DNA from: Streptomyces litmocidini
Lineage (GTDB): Bacteria > Actinomycetota > Actinomycetes > Streptomycetales > Streptomycetaceae
Direction of reading: 5' to 3'
Length of the DNA stretch: 64,000 nt
Assembly (NCBI RefSeq): GCF_014649755.1
Contig: NZ_BMTQ01000001.1
Location: forward strand, 310,001-374,000
Within the stretch, counting starts at the first letter, position 1; each line of letters begins with the position of its first letter. The position numbers were made by a program, and so were the translations under genes. This document shows positions 17,417-27,068 of this stretch, in pieces. The notes beneath the pieces are model-generated. The model made no database searches. It saw nothing but the letters and a program-made list of their open reading frames with translations, and was not told the origin of the DNA.

Positions 17417-18069
17417 GAGCCCGAGCCTTTCAGATCGTTCGACGACTCTCCGGCGCCCGCGGGCACCAGCCCGCGGTCGCGGGCGTAGTCCTCGAGCATG
17501 CCGCGCAGCTGGCGGCGGCCCCGGTGCAGTCGGGACATCACCGTACCGATGGGTGTCCCCATGATGTCCGCGATCTCCTTGTACGCAAAGCCCTCGACAT
17601 CGGCGAGATAGACGGCGATGCGGAACTCCTCGGGAATCGCCTGGAGCGCTTCCTTCACGTCGGAGTCCGGGAGGTGGTCGAGCGCCTGCGACTCGGCGGA
17701 GCGCAGACCGGTCGACATGTGCGACTCGGCGCGGGCGAGCTGCCAGTCCTCGATCTCCTCGGCGGCGCTGCGCTGGGGCTCGCGCTGCTTCTTGCGGTAC
17801 GAGTTGATGAAGGTGTTCGTGAGGATGCGGTACAGCCACGCCTTGAGGTTCGTGCCCTCACGGAACTGGTGGAACGACCCGTACGCCTTGGCGTAGGTCT
17901 CCTGCACCAGGTCCTCCGCGTCCGCGGGGTTGCGCGTCATGCGCAGCGCGGCCGAGTACATCTGGTCGAGGTAGCCGAGGGCGTCCCGCTCGAAGCGCGC
18001 GTTGCGCTCCTCGGTCGTCTCCTCGGGGCCGTCGTCGGTCCCTGTGTCGGTCCCAGTGACCGGACCCAC
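17413..18069 (-). CDS. sigR: ECF sigma factor SigR (thiol-oxidative stress)
   Basis: This is the extracytoplasmic-function sigma factor for disulfide stress, controlling thioredoxin, mycothiol and related genes. Region 2 ([23 protein letters not shown]) and region 4 ([15 protein letters not shown]) are complete. The GTG at 18069 gives the standard 218-aa form. The frame continues to an ATG at 18234, giving a form with exactly 55 more residues, the size of the S. coelicolor SigR' extension. An upstream SigR-type promoter means positive autoregulation. It is followed directly by rsrA. Confidence 0.95.
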   Translation of the reverse strand: MGPVTGTDTGTDDGPEETTEERNARFERDALGYLDQMYSAALRMTRNPADAEDLVQETYAKAYGSFHQFREGTNLKAWLYRILTNTFINSYRKKQREPQRSAAEEIEDWQLARAESHMSTGLRSAESQALDHLPDSDVKEALQAIPEEFRIAVYLADVEGFAYKEIADIMGTPIGTVMSRLHRGRRQLRGMLEDYARDRGLVPAGAGESSNDLKGSGS

Positions 18070-18234
18070 CTCCTCCAGCGCGGCGGCGAGCCCGAGGGCG
18101 GACCCGCTCGTTTCGGAGGATAGACGAGGAACCGCTCCGCCCGCCGCCCGAATCGGGGCGGTCCTGGGAGCGGGCAGCACTGTCCAGGCGAGGTCAGCGG
18201 CCTGCGCGCGCTCCGGGCAGATGGTCGAACCCAT
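18070..18234 (-). other. N-terminal extension coding for the longer SigR' isoform
   Basis: These 55 in-frame codons begin with an ATG (M-G-S-T-I-C) and run into the SigR GTG start. In S. coelicolor, induced transcription from the SigR-dependent promoter yields a long, unstable SigR' that helps switch the response off. The promoter at 18279-18304 lies upstream of this start, so the same arrangement is likely here. Confidence 0.8.
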
Positions 18235-18278
18235 GCGACGGTCTCCCTCTTCCTTGCTCTCACACCGACGCCCTCCAC

Positions 18279-18304
18279 AACAGCGGCCCCCCGCTCCGCA
18301 TTCC
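18279..18304 (-). promoter_or_regulatory. SigR-dependent autoregulatory promoter (sigRp2)
   Basis: On the minus strand, GGAAT (18304-18300) and GTT (18281-18279) are separated by exactly 18 nt, the SigR consensus. It lies about 45 nt upstream of the SigR' ATG, so its transcript covers the long isoform and rsrA. Confidence 0.88.
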
Positions 18305-18311
18305 CGGTGCG

Positions 18312-18944
18312 TCAGCGGAGGGCGGAGATCCACTCGACGACCCCGTCCACGAGCAGGGCCACGGCCTCGTCCTGGCTCAGCGGCGCGCGCCGGGGGACCG
18401 CGAAGCCGTGGTCCCCGTACGGGACCTCCACGAGTTCGTACGGACCTTCCGGATACTCCTCGGGCCGCCCGAAGGGGTCGTTGCCGCCCTGGACGACGAG
18501 GGTGGGCAGGCCGGTGCCGAGGAGCTCCTCGGCACGGGACCGCTCGGGCCTCCCCGGCGGATGGAGCGGGAAGCTCAGGGCGAGGACGGCGAGCGCGCCG
18601 AGCTCCCGCCCGGTGCGGCAGGCGACCCGGGCCCCGGCGCTGCGGCCGCCCGCGACGACGGGGAGGCCGGGCTTCGCGAGGGACGGCCAGAGGCCGCGCC
18701 AGCCGGTGTCGAGGGTCTTCGGCGCGGGCGCGACCTTCTTGCCGGCGACCCGCCAGGGCTGCTCGACGAGGGCGACGGTCACGCCGTGCGCGGGCAGCTC
18801 CCCGGCCAGTGCCCGGAGGTCGCGGGCCTCGACGCCGCCGCCGGCGCCGTGCCCGAGGGCGAGGACGGTCCGGGGGTTCGTCCCGGGGTACCACGTGATG
18901 CGTGCCTCACCGGCGTCGGTGGGGACGGTCTCGTACTGTGTCAC
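18312..18944 (-). CDS. Alpha/beta hydrolase, KANL3/Tex30 type
   Basis: This 210-aa single-domain hydrolase has the oxyanion segment [10 protein letters not shown] near residue 30, the nucleophile elbow G-G-R-S-A-G near residue 99, an acid-loop G-G-N-D-P-F-G near residue 153 and a catalytic-histidine region Y-G-D-H-G-F near residue 176. The triad therefore looks complete. It has no signal peptide and is probably cytoplasmic. The substrate is unknown. The short gap after it contains the sigR promoter, but transcription of the two is separate. Confidence 0.82.
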   Translation of the reverse strand: MTQYETVPTDAGEARITWYPGTNPRTVLALGHGAGGGVEARDLRALAGELPAHGVTVALVEQPWRVAGKKVAPAPKTLDTGWRGLWPSLAKPGLPVVAGGRSAGARVACRTGRELGALAVLALSFPLHPPGRPERSRAEELLGTGLPTLVVQGGNDPFGRPEEYPEGPYELVEVPYGDHGFAVPRRAPLSQDEAVALLVDGVVEWISALR

Positions 18945-18999
18945 GTCCCCATCCTGCCGCCGTCACGGGCCCGTCCCGCCCTCCGGTCCGGTCCGCGCG

Positions 19000-19815
19000 T
19001 CAGAACAGCGTGCCGGCCTCCGGCCCGTCCAACTCCGCCAGGAGCTCGGGGCCGTTGTTGCGGACGTTGCTGACGGCGGTCGCGACCGGGTGGGCCCGCA
19101 TCAGGCCCTCCGGCGGCGGGGCGAGGAGTCCGCGCAGCTGCTCGGGGTCGGTCCGCGCCGGGTCGAGCCAGGCGTCCCAGCGGTCCTCCGTCAGCATCAG
19201 CGGCATCCGGGGGTGGATGTCGTGGAGCGAGCGCGGGCCCTCGGCGGGGGCGACGCCCAGCGGCCCGGTCTCGGCCTCGGTGGTGATCACCGAGCAGGTC
19301 ACCCACCAGGCGGAGGGGTCCCCGTCGGGCAGGGTGCGGTCGCGCCAGAACTCGTAGAGCCCGGCCATCGCGAGGACGGATCCGTCCGCGGGGGTCACGA
19401 AGTACGGCTGCTTCCGGGGCCGCTTCTTCCTGCCCTCGACCTCCAGTTCCCGTTCGGCGGTCCCGGTCACCCATTCGTAGTAGCCGTCGGCGGGCAGGAT
19501 GCACCGGCGGGACCGGAAGGCGCGCTTGAAGGAGGGCTTCTCGTCCACGGTCTCCGCGCGCGCGTTGATCATCCGGGCGGCGCCCTCCGGCGTCTTCGCC
19601 CAGGACGGCACGAGTCCCCATCTCAGCGCGCGCAGCTGGCGAACCGGACGCGGGGATCCCGCGTCCTTCACGGGACGCTCCAGAACGGCCCAGACCTCTT
19701 TGGTGGGGGCCACGTTCCAGTCGGGGGCCAGTGCCTCCTCCGGCTCCCACTTCTCGACCCCGAAGATCTCGACGAGGTCCTCGGGCCGTCGACTCGATGC
19801 ATACCGTCCGCACAT
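19000..19815 (-). CDS. SRAP (YedK/HMCES) abasic-site shielding protein
   Basis: This 271-aa protein starts M-C-G-R-Y. Met removal exposes Cys2, which forms a thiazolidine crosslink to abasic sites in single-stranded DNA in this family. Other active-site elements are visible: W-N-V-A-P-T near residue 34, M-I-N-A-R-A-E-T near residue 83, P-A-D-G-Y-Y-E-W and H-D-I-H-P-R-M-P. The ATG at 19815 is required so that Cys becomes residue 2, although the frame is open to 19824. It is divergent from the M50-like gene, with only about 50 nt between starts. Confidence 0.92.
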   Translation of the reverse strand: MCGRYASSRRPEDLVEIFGVEKWEPEEALAPDWNVAPTKEVWAVLERPVKDAGSPRPVRQLRALRWGLVPSWAKTPEGAARMINARAETVDEKPSFKRAFRSRRCILPADGYYEWVTGTAERELEVEGRKKRPRKQPYFVTPADGSVLAMAGLYEFWRDRTLPDGDPSAWWVTCSVITTEAETGPLGVAPAEGPRSLHDIHPRMPLMLTEDRWDAWLDPARTDPEQLRGLLAPPPEGLMRAHPVATAVSNVRNNGPELLAELDGPEAGTLF

Positions 19816-19865
19816 GCGTGCCACACTGCCACGATCCCGACCACGAGCGAGGAGCAGTCCGCCCC

Positions 19866-20552
19866 ATGACCCAGGTCCTCGGCACCCAGCCCGCTCCCGA
19901 TGCGTGGATCGTCTACGTCACCGCCGTCTGCGCGCTGGGCCTGGTCGCCCTCCGCCGCCTCTGGCTCCCGGCCCGGAACGCGATCACCATCGCCCACGAG
20001 GGCGGGCACGGGCTCGTCGCCCTCGTCACCGGCCGCCGCCTGGAGTCGATCCGGCTGCACTCGGACACCAGCGGACTGACCGTGTCCCGGGGCCGCCCGA
20101 CCGGCCTCGGCGTCGTCCTCACCCTCGCCGCCGGCTATCCGGCGGCCCCGCTGCTCGGGCTCGGGGGCGCCGCCCTGCTCGGCACCCGCCACGTCACCCT
20201 GCTGCTCTGGATCGCGACCGCCCTGCTGCTCGCGATGCTGGTGATGGTCCGGAACGCGTACGGGATCCTCACCGTGGTCCTGACGGGCGCCGCCTTCCTC
20301 CTCGTCTCCTGGCTGACCGGGCCGAACGTCCAGTCGGCCTTCGCGTACGCGGCGGTCTGGTTCCTGCTGCTCGGCGGTGTCCGCCCGGCCTTCGAGCTCC
20401 AGGCGAAGCGGCGCCACGGCGGCACCCCCGACTCGGACGCGGACCAGCTGTCGCGGCTCACCCAGGTGCCCGCGGGCGTGTGGCTGTTCTTCTTCCACGC
20501 CGTCGCGATCTCGGCCCTGATCGGCGGCGGGCGCTGGCTCCTGGGCATCTGA
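19866..20552 (+). CDS. M50-like membrane metallopeptidase
   Basis: This 228-aa membrane protein has about six hydrophobic helices and an H-E-G-G-H motif near residue 43, the zinc-binding H-E-x-x-H of intramembrane or peripheral M50-type peptidases. A second conserved stretch, [11 protein letters not shown], fits the actinobacterial M50B-like family. No PDZ domain is present. The ATG at 19866 is chosen to clear the divergent SRAP promoter region. The substrate is unknown. A leaderless-type aroA start follows 20 nt after its stop. Confidence 0.82.
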   Translation: MTQVLGTQPAPDAWIVYVTAVCALGLVALRRLWLPARNAITIAHEGGHGLVALVTGRRLESIRLHSDTSGLTVSRGRPTGLGVVLTLAAGYPAAPLLGLGGAALLGTRHVTLLLWIATALLLAMLVMVRNAYGILTVVLTGAAFLLVSWLTGPNVQSAFAYAAVWFLLLGGVRPAFELQAKRRHGGTPDSDADQLSRLTQVPAGVWLFFFHAVAISALIGGGRWLLGI

Positions 20553-20572
20553 CTCCCCCGTACAGTGAGTCC

Positions 20573-21907
20573 ATGACCGCAGCAGCCTCCGCGACGCACT
20601 CCGACCCGCCCACCGACCTCTGGCCCGCCCCGCACGCCCGCGGCGCCGTCGACGCGACCGTCACCGTGCCCGGATCGAAGTCGGTCACCAACCGCGCCCT
20701 GGTCCTCGCCGCGCTCGCCGCCGAACCCGGCTGGCTGCGCCGCCCGCTGCGCTCCCGCGACACCCTCCTGATGGCCGAGGCGCTCCGCGCCCTCGGCGTG
20801 AGGATCGAGGAAGGGGTGGGCCCCGACGGCTCCGGCGAGGCCTGGCGGATCATCCCCTCCCCGCTGCGCGGTCCCGCGACGGTCGACGTCGGCAACGCGG
20901 GCACGGTCATGCGCTTCCTACCCCCGGTCGCGGCCCTCGCGGACGGCCCGGTGCGCTTCGACGGCGACCCCCGCTCCCACGAGCGCCCGCTGCACGGCGT
21001 GATCGACGCGCTGCGCGCGCTCGGCGCCCGGATCGACGACGACGGCCGGGGCGCGCTCCCGATGACCGTGCACGGCGCCGGCGGCCTGGACGGCGGCACC
21101 GTCGAGATCGACGCCTCCTCGTCCTCCCAGTTCGTCAGCGCCCTGCTGCTCTCCGCGCCCCGCTTCAACCAGGGCGTCGAGGTGCGGCACGTCGGCAGCC
21201 GGCTCCCGTCGCTCCCCCACATCCGGATGACGGTCGACATGCTGCGCGCGGTCGGCGCCCAGGTCGACGAGCCGGAGCACGGCGGCGCCCCGAACGTGTG
21301 GCGGGTGACGCCCACCGGGCTGCGCGGCCGGGACCTCGTCGTCGAGCCCGACCTGTCGAACGCGCAGCCGTTCCTGGCGGCGGCCCTGGTGACCGGCGGC
21401 CGGGTGACGGTCCCCGACTGGCCGGCGCGGACCACCCAACCGGGGGACGAGCTGCGTCGGATCTTCACCGAGATGGGTGGTTCCTGCGAACTCACCGACG
21501 CGGGCCTGACCTTCACCGGCACGGGCCGGATCCACGGCATCGACGTGGACCTCGGCGAGGTCGGCGAGCTGACCCCCGGGATCGCGGCGGTCGCGGCGCT
21601 CGCCGACTCCCCGTCGACCCTGCGCGGGGTGGCCCATCTGCGGCTGCACGAGACGGACCGGCTCGCGGCGCTCACCAAGGAGATCAACGGGCTCGGCGGC
21701 GACGTGACGGAGACCGAGGACGGCCTCCACATCCGCCCGCGCCCGCTGCACGGCGGCGTCTTCCACACGTACCACGACCACCGCATGGCGACGGCGGGCG
21801 CGATCATCGGCCTCGCGGTCGGGGGCGTGGAGATCGAGGACGTGGCGACGACGGCGAAGACCTTGCCGGACTTCCCGACGATGTGGACCGAAATGCTCGG
21901 GGTCTGA
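20573..21907 (+). CDS. aroA: 3-phosphoshikimate 1-carboxyvinyltransferase (EPSP synthase)
   Basis: AroA condenses shikimate-3-phosphate with phosphoenolpyruvate in the shikimate pathway (444 aa). Signature motifs are visible: [10 protein letters not shown] near residue 32, [10 protein letters not shown] near residue 106, [10 protein letters not shown] near residue 183, L-H-E-T-D-R-L-A and Y-H-D-H-R-M-A-T near the end. TACAGT at 20561-20566 puts a transcript start at or next to the ATG, so it may be translated leaderless. rsgA follows after 3 nt, suggesting an operon. Confidence 0.95.
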   Translation: MTAAASATHSDPPTDLWPAPHARGAVDATVTVPGSKSVTNRALVLAALAAEPGWLRRPLRSRDTLLMAEALRALGVRIEEGVGPDGSGEAWRIIPSPLRGPATVDVGNAGTVMRFLPPVAALADGPVRFDGDPRSHERPLHGVIDALRALGARIDDDGRGALPMTVHGAGGLDGGTVEIDASSSSQFVSALLLSAPRFNQGVEVRHVGSRLPSLPHIRMTVDMLRAVGAQVDEPEHGGAPNVWRVTPTGLRGRDLVVEPDLSNAQPFLAAALVTGGRVTVPDWPARTTQPGDELRRIFTEMGGSCELTDAGLTFTGTGRIHGIDVDLGEVGELTPGIAAVAALADSPSTLRGVAHLRLHETDRLAALTKEINGLGGDVTETEDGLHIRPRPLHGGVFHTYHDHRMATAGAIIGLAVGGVEIEDVATTAKTLPDFPTMWTEMLGV

Positions 21908-21910
21908 ACC

Positions 21911-22924
21911 ATGCGGCGCTACGGCAAGCACACCGACGAGGACGACATCCGCCAGCGGCCCAACCGCAAGGGCACCCGCCCCCGCACCAGCATCCGTCCG
22001 AAGCACGAGGACGCCGTCGAGGGCATGGTCCTCACCGTCGACCGCGGCCGGCTGACCGTCCTGGTCGACGACCGGGCGGTGACCGCGATGAAGGCGCGCG
22101 AGCTGGGCCGCAAGGCCGCCGTCGTCGGCGACCGCGTCTCCCTGGTCGGCGACCTCTCCGGCGAGAAGGACACGCTGGCCCGGATCGTGCGGATCGGCGA
22201 GCGCAGCTCGGTGCTCCGCCGCACGGCCGACGACGACGACCCGTACGAGCGGGTGGTCGTCGCCAACGCCGACCAGCTGGCGATCGTCACCGCGCTCGCC
22301 GATCCGGAGCCGCGCCCCCGGCTGATCGACCGCTGTCTGGTGGCCGCCTACGACGGCGGGCTCTCCCCGCTGCTCGTCCTGACCAAGTCGGACCTCGCCC
22401 CGCCGGACGCGCTCCTGGAGATGTACGGCGCGCTGGGCGTGCCCCATGTGGTGACCACCCGGGACGAGTTCGTCGACGGGGTCGCCGCGGAGCGGGTCCA
22501 CGAGCACCTCAAGGGCCGGACGACCGCGTTCGTCGGGCACTCGGGCGTCGGCAAGACGACCCTGGTGAACGCCCTGGTCCCGCCGGAGCGGCGGCGGACC
22601 ACGGGTGTCGTGAACGCGGTCACGGGCCGCGGCCGACACACCACCACCTCGGCGCTCGCGCTGCCGCTGAACGACGAGGAGGGCGGCTGGGTCATCGACA
22701 CGCCGGGCGTGCGCTCCTTCGGTCTGCACCACGTCGATCCGTCCCGGGTGATCCTCGCCTTCCCCGATCTCGTGCCGGGCACGGAGAACTGTCCGCGCGC
22801 GTGCAGTCACGACGAGCCGGACTGCGGGCTCGACGCGTACGTGGCGGAGGGGCACGCCGATCCGGCGCGGCTGTTCTCGCTGCGGCGGCTGCTCGCGACC
22901 CGGGAGCGACGCGAGGGCGACTGA
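21911..22924 (+). CDS. rsgA: Ribosome small-subunit GTPase RsgA
   Basis: RsgA is a circularly permuted GTPase that checks maturation of the 30S subunit (337 aa). An N-terminal OB-fold (about residues 35-105) is followed by permuted G motifs: T-K-S-D near residue 158, then G-H-S-G-V-G-K-T near residue 212 and D-T-P-G near residue 262. The C-terminal zinc finger has Cys and His residues in N-C-P-R-A-C-S-H and P-D-C-G. It follows aroA by 3 nt. Confidence 0.93.
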   Translation: MRRYGKHTDEDDIRQRPNRKGTRPRTSIRPKHEDAVEGMVLTVDRGRLTVLVDDRAVTAMKARELGRKAAVVGDRVSLVGDLSGEKDTLARIVRIGERSSVLRRTADDDDPYERVVVANADQLAIVTALADPEPRPRLIDRCLVAAYDGGLSPLLVLTKSDLAPPDALLEMYGALGVPHVVTTRDEFVDGVAAERVHEHLKGRTTAFVGHSGVGKTTLVNALVPPERRRTTGVVNAVTGRGRHTTTSALALPLNDEEGGWVIDTPGVRSFGLHHVDPSRVILAFPDLVPGTENCPRACSHDEPDCGLDAYVAEGHADPARLFSLRRLLATRERREGD

Positions 22925-23016
22925 GCCGTCGGTGTTTGAGCCCGGCCGCTGTCGGTAAGTGCATAATCGCACCAAGTGCGACGAAGCGGTCACCGACGGC
23001 GTGGGAGGCACTGACG

Positions 23017-23340
23017 ATGGCGTGGCTGCTGGTGGTGATCGCGGGAGTCCTGGAGACGGGCTTCGCGGTCTGTCTGAAGCTCTCGCACGGCTTCACCCGA
23101 CTGTGGCCGACGATCGCCTTCGCCTCCTTCGCCCTGGGGAGCTTCGGCCTCCTCACGCTGGCGCTGCGGAAGCTCGACGTCGGCCCGGCGTACGCGGTGT
23201 GGACGGGGATCGGCGCGGCCGGAACGGCGATCTACGGCATGGTCTTCCTCGGCGACGTGGTCTCCGCGCTCAAGATCGTCTCGATCACCCTGGTCATCGC
23301 GGGGGTCATCGGACTCCAGCTCTCCGGGGCCGCGCACTGA
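23017..23340 (+). CDS. Small multidrug resistance family transporter (SugE/Gdx-like)
   Basis: This 107-aa, four-helix SMR protein works as a dual-topology dimer. The essential membrane glutamate is visible as L-E-T near residue 13, and the G-P-A-Y-A-V-W-T-G-I-G-A-A-G motif in helix 3 matches the SugE/guanidinium-exporter branch. Start ATG has a GGGAGG Shine-Dalgarno. CATAAT at about 22962-22967 is a plausible -10, set inside a GTGC-N6-GCAC inverted repeat that could be an operator. No guanidine riboswitch was recognised. Its 3' end overlaps the converging TetR gene by about 109 nt. Confidence 0.88.
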   Translation: MAWLLVVIAGVLETGFAVCLKLSHGFTRLWPTIAFASFALGSFGLLTLALRKLDVGPAYAVWTGIGAAGTAIYGMVFLGDVVSALKIVSITLVIAGVIGLQLSGAAH

Positions 23341-23867
23341 GGGGTCACCGGCAGGGCCGGTGCGACGACATGGCTGAGGGCGATCCGTACGGCGAGCTCG
23401 CAGCCGGCCGCCCACCGCTCCCCCGCGCAGGCGGCGGTCTCCGCCACGAGTTCGGCGGGCGCGGGCGGTCCGGCGTCGGCGCGCCGCTGGGCGGGGACGG
23501 GGGCGGGCCGGGCGCCGGGCCGGGCCGGCCGGGGCTGGGGCAGCCGTTCGTTCCAGGCCCCGGTGAGCAGGGCCCGGAGCAGCGGGCGGACGGCGGCGCG
23601 GGCGACGATCCACTCGGCGACGGCGACGAGGTTCCGCTCGGGCGGGGCGGGGGCTGCGAGCAGGTGCCGGACGCCCTGGAGGTAGGAGTCGGCCTCTCTG
23701 CGGACGAGGGCGCGGGCGAGCCCCTCCTTGCTGCCGAACTCGTTGTAGAGGGTCTGCCGGGAGACCCGGGCCGCGGTGGCGAGGTCGGCCATGCGCACGG
23801 CGGACCAGGGGCGGTGCGCGAGCGCGGCGAGCGCGGCGTCGAGCAGTGCCTCTCGGGCGTTCGCCAT
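23232..23867 (-). CDS. TetR-family transcriptional regulator
   Basis: This 211-aa regulator has an N-terminal TetR helix-turn-helix (about residues 5-52: [22 protein letters not shown]). The ATG at 23867 (MANAREALL) is chosen by alignment to family N-termini, although the frame is open to 23927. The ligand domain is Pro/Ala/Arg-rich. The last roughly 35 residues are encoded antisense to the SMR transporter, which suggests the original stop was lost. Control of the SMR gene is plausible but unproven. Confidence 0.8.
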   Translation of the reverse strand: MANAREALLDAALAALAHRPWSAVRMADLATAARVSRQTLYNEFGSKEGLARALVRREADSYLQGVRHLLAAPAPPERNLVAVAEWIVARAAVRPLLRALLTGAWNERLPQPRPARPGARPAPVPAQRRADAGPPAPAELVAETAACAGERWAAGCELAVRIALSHVVAPALPVTPQCAAPESWSPMTPAMTRVIETILSAETTSPRKTMP

Positions 23868-23983
23868 CCTCACCTCCGGAGGGAACGGTCGTCCGCTCAG
23901 CGTCGGCAGGCGCCCCCTCCCTGTCAAGGGGCTGCGGTGGACGGTTCGCCGCGTGTCCGCACGGCGGGGATAGAGTGCCGACC

Positions 23984-24793
23984 ATGGCCGATTACCACGA
24001 TGATCTGCGTCTCGCCCACGTCCTCGCGGATGCCGCCGACGCGGCCACCATGGACCGTTTCCAGGCGCTCGACCTCCGGGTCGAGACGAAGCCGGACATG
24101 ACTCCGGTGAGCGAGGCCGACAAGGCGGCGGAGGAGCTGATCCGCGGACAGCTCCAGCGCGCCAGGCCGCGCGACGCGATCCTCGGCGAGGAGTACGGCG
24201 TGGAGGGCTCGGGCCCGCGCCGTTGGGTGATCGACCCGATCGACGGCACCAAGAACTACGTGCGCGGGGTGCCGGTCTGGGCGACCCTGATCGCGCTGAT
24301 GGAGGCCGGGGAGACCGGTTTCCAGCCGGTGGTGGGCGTGGTCTCCGCCCCGGCGCTCGGCCGGCGCTGGTGGGCGGCGAAGGGGCTGGGCGCGTACACG
24401 GGCCGCAGCCTGGCCTCGGCGACCCGGCTGAACGTCTCGAAGGTAGCGTCCCTGTCGGACGCCTCCTTCGCGTACTCCTCGCTGAGCGGCTGGGAGGAGC
24501 AGGGCCGCCTCGACGGCTTCCTCGACCTCACGCGCGCGTGCTGGCGGACCCGGGCGTACGGCGACTTCTGGCCGTACATGATGGTCGCGGAGGGTTCCGT
24601 GGACATCTGCGCGGAGCCGGAGCTGTCGCTGTGGGACATGGCTGCGGTCGCGATCGTGGTCCAGGAGGCCGGGGGCACGTACACGGGCCTGGACGGCCGG
24701 CACGGCCCGCACAGCGGGAACGCGGCGGCGTCGAACGGTCTGCTCCACGGCGAGCTGCTGAGCCATCTGAACCAGGAGGGCACCCGGGGCTGA
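23984..24793 (+). CDS. hisN: Histidinol-phosphatase, inositol monophosphatase family
   Basis: HisN dephosphorylates histidinol phosphate in histidine synthesis in actinobacteria. This 269-aa protein has the metal-binding motifs G-E-E-Y-G (about residue 64), [11 protein letters not shown] (about 76-86) and L-S-L-W-D-M-A-A near residue 213. General inositol-phosphatase activity is an alternative reading, but sequence type and Streptomyces synteny favour HisN. TAGAGT at 23971-23976 is 7 nt before the ATG and no Shine-Dalgarno is seen, so the mRNA is probably leaderless. Confidence 0.87.
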   Translation: MADYHDDLRLAHVLADAADAATMDRFQALDLRVETKPDMTPVSEADKAAEELIRGQLQRARPRDAILGEEYGVEGSGPRRWVIDPIDGTKNYVRGVPVWATLIALMEAGETGFQPVVGVVSAPALGRRWWAAKGLGAYTGRSLASATRLNVSKVASLSDASFAYSSLSGWEEQGRLDGFLDLTRACWRTRAYGDFWPYMMVAEGSVDICAEPELSLWDMAAVAIVVQEAGGTYTGLDGRHGPHSGNAAASNGLLHGELLSHLNQEGTRG

Positions 24794-24989
24794 CCGGCCC
24801 GCCCTCCGGGAGCGCGCCCGGGGACGGGCCGGCCCGCCGCCCGGGAGGGCGGGCGCTCCCGGCACTCCCCGGGGACGCCTCGCGCGCCCCCTTTACGGCC
24901 CACCCCGCCGGTGCAACTCTGAGAGTCCCCCCGCTTGTGAACTTGTGAATTCTTTCTCGTGGGGGTCTCACCAAGGAGGTGGCTCGTCC

Positions 24990-25382
24990 ATGCTCGTCCG
25001 TGACGCCATGAGCACCGTGGTCCTCACCATCGGCCCCGCCCACACCCTCCGACAGGCGGCCCGGCTGATGTCGGCGCGCCGCGTCGGCGCGGCGATCGTC
25101 CTCGACGCCGACGCCGGCGGGCTCGGCATCCTCACCGAGCGCGACGTCCTCAACTCCCTGGCGCGGGACCAGGACCCCGACCGGGAGACCGCCGGCTCCC
25201 ACACCACCCGTGACGTGGTCTTCGCCGCGCCCACCTGGACGCTGGCGGAGGCGGCCGAGGCCATGACGCGCGGCGGCTTCCGCCACCTCGTCGTCCTCGA
25301 CGACCGGGGCCCCGTGGGCATCGTCTCCGTACGCGACATCATCCGCTGCTGGATCCCGGTGCACAGCGTCGCCGCCGGCTGA
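24990..25382 (+). CDS. Two-CBS-domain protein
   Basis: This 130-aa soluble protein is a single Bateman module of two CBS domains (about residues 5-60 and 72-126). CBS hallmarks are visible: D-A-M-S-T-V-V at the start, G-I-L-T-E-R-D-V near residue 44 and G-I-V-S-V-R-D-I near residue 110. Such modules usually sense adenine nucleotides, but the ligand is not known here. The start is fixed by an AAGGAGGTGG Shine-Dalgarno. The 196 nt upstream hold no other gene and end in an A/T-rich promoter-like stretch. Confidence 0.88.
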   Translation: MLVRDAMSTVVLTIGPAHTLRQAARLMSARRVGAAIVLDADAGGLGILTERDVLNSLARDQDPDRETAGSHTTRDVVFAAPTWTLAEAAEAMTRGGFRHLVVLDDRGPVGIVSVRDIIRCWIPVHSVAAG

Positions 25383-25388
25383 GCACGC

Positions 25389-25430
25389 GAGGGCGTGTCC
25401 GGCCTCCGTACGGAGCTCGGACACGCCCTC
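25389..25430. terminator. Bidirectional terminator between CBS gene and catalase
   Basis: A perfect 13-bp stem (25389-25401 with 25418-25430) encloses an inner CTCCGTACGGAG palindrome. It lies in the 66-nt gap between converging genes. Confidence 0.78.
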
Positions 25431-25448
25431 CACCCCCGGCGAGCGCCC

Positions 25449-26918
25449 TCAGCCGCGCAGGGCCCGGACCGCGGCCTCCAGCCGCTTGCCGAAGTCACCG
25501 TCCGCCTTGCGGAAGTTGTCGATCGCCCGCTCGGCGATGTCGTCGCGCGAGACCTTGGCCAGGAAGCCGGCGAGGTTCCCGACGAGGCGGCCCTTCTCGT
25601 CCTCCGACATCAGCCGGTAGAGGTTGCCCGCCTGCACGAAGTCGTCGTCCTCGGCGTGCGAGGGCACGGCGTGGTCGCCGGTCGCACCGGTGACCGGGGA
25701 GCCGACCCAGAGCGGCCGGTCCGTCTGGTGCGGGCCGCCGAAGCTGTTCGGCTCGTAGTTCTTCGCGCCCTTGTGGCGGCCGTCGTAGAGGAAGCCGTCC
25801 CGCGCGTGGGTGCGCGCCTCGGTGGCGTGCGGGCGGTTCACCGGGAGGTGGTCGGCGTTGATGCCGACGCGGTAGCGGTGGGCGTCGCCGTAGGCGAAGA
25901 GGCGGCCCTGGAGCATCTTGTCCGGGGAGGGGCCGATGCCCGGCACGAAGTGCGCGGGGCTGAAGATCGACTGCTCGACCTCGGCGAAGACGTTCTCCGG
26001 GTTGCGGTTGAGCTCCAGCCTGCCGATCTCGATCGGCGGGTAGTCGGCGTGCGGCCACACCTTGGTGAGGTCGAACGGGTTGAAGCGGTAGGTCGCCGCC
26101 TCGGCCGCGGGCATGATCTGGACCTGCACGGTCCAGCTCGGGAAGTCGCCGCGCTCGATGGCCTCGCGCAGGTCGCGCTGGTGCGAGTCCGGGTCCTCGC
26201 CGGCGAGGCGGTCGGCCTCCTCCTGGGTGAGGTTCTTGATGCCCTGGTCGGTCTTGAAGTGGTACTTGACCCAGAAGACCTCGCCGGCCTCGTTGTTCCA
26301 CTGGTACGTGTGCGAGCCGAAGCCGTCCATGTGGCGGTACGAGGCGGGGATGCCGCGGTCGCCGAAGAGCCAGGTGACCTGGTGGGTCGACTCCGGGGAG
26401 AGGCCCCAGAAGTCCCAGACGTTGTCCGGCTCCTGCGAGCCGGTGTACGGGTCGCGCTTCTGGGTGTGGATGAAGTCGGGGAACTTGATGGCGTCCCTGA
26501 TGAAGAACACCGGGGTGTTGTTGCCGACGAGGTCGTAGTTGCCCTCCTCGGTGTAGAACTTCAGCGCCCAGCCGCGGGGGTCGCGCACCGCGTCCGCCGA
26601 GCCGAGGCTGCCCGCGACGGTGGAGAGGCGCAGGAAGGTCTCGGTCTCCTTGCCGACCTCGGAGAGGAAACCGGCGCGCGTCCACCGGGTGACGTCGCGG
26701 GTCACCGTGAAGGTGCCGTAGGCGCCCGCGCCGCGCGCGTGGACCACGCGCTCCGGGATCCGCTCGCGGTTGAAGTGGGCGAGCTTCTCCAGGAGGAGCT
26801 GGTCCTGCACGAGGACCGGGCCGCCGGCACCCGCGGTCTCGCTGTTCTGGTTGTCGGCGACCGGAGCCCCGGCCTCCGTGGTGAGCGGTCCCTGTGTCAC
26901 GTGTGCCTCCTGCGTCAT
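25449..26918 (-). CDS. catA: Monofunctional haem catalase
   Basis: This cytoplasmic enzyme (489 aa) breaks down hydrogen peroxide. Catalytic elements are visible: distal His in R-V-V-H-A-R-G near residue 55, the [10 protein letters not shown] segment carrying the distal Asn, and the proximal haem Tyr in [10 protein letters not shown] near residue 338. Its size fits a small-subunit catalase. It is divergent from a Fur-type regulator, matching the catA/catR pair of S. coelicolor. The promoter region holds direct repeats that may be the operator. Induction by peroxide is expected. Confidence 0.94.
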   Translation of the reverse strand: MTQEAHVTQGPLTTEAGAPVADNQNSETAGAGGPVLVQDQLLLEKLAHFNRERIPERVVHARGAGAYGTFTVTRDVTRWTRAGFLSEVGKETETFLRLSTVAGSLGSADAVRDPRGWALKFYTEEGNYDLVGNNTPVFFIRDAIKFPDFIHTQKRDPYTGSQEPDNVWDFWGLSPESTHQVTWLFGDRGIPASYRHMDGFGSHTYQWNNEAGEVFWVKYHFKTDQGIKNLTQEEADRLAGEDPDSHQRDLREAIERGDFPSWTVQVQIMPAAEAATYRFNPFDLTKVWPHADYPPIEIGRLELNRNPENVFAEVEQSIFSPAHFVPGIGPSPDKMLQGRLFAYGDAHRYRVGINADHLPVNRPHATEARTHARDGFLYDGRHKGAKNYEPNSFGGPHQTDRPLWVGSPVTGATGDHAVPSHAEDDDFVQAGNLYRLMSEDEKGRLVGNLAGFLAKVSRDDIAERAIDNFRKADGDFGKRLEAAVRALRG

Positions 26919-26981
26919 CCCTGCGCGTCCCGTCCCTCGCCCCGGACCCCTTGAACGAGTCCTTGGCCAATCTCGTTCTCG

Positions 26982-27061
26982 ATCCTACAATAGACAAAGT
27001 CCAAATCAAGCAGACATCCAAAGTCACACCCGTTCGGGATCTTGTTCCCGGCTGTTAGGCT
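26982..27061. promoter_or_regulatory. catA-catR divergent promoter with direct repeats
   Basis: For catA (minus), TTGATT (27009-27004) and TAGGAT (26987-26982) are separated by 16 nt. Two CAAAGTC repeats (26995-27001 and 27019-27025), 24 bp apart, span the catA -35 region and are candidate CatR contacts. For catR (plus), TTCGGG (27033-27038) and TAGGCT (27056-27061) are 17 nt apart and end 7 nt before its ATG. Confidence 0.65.
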
Positions 27062-27068
27062 GGCCCCC

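Noticed and set aside
22925..23016. Guanidine riboswitch before the SMR transporter
   Set aside because: The 92-nt gap lacks the conserved guanidine-aptamer motifs. Only a -10 and a short inverted repeat are seen.
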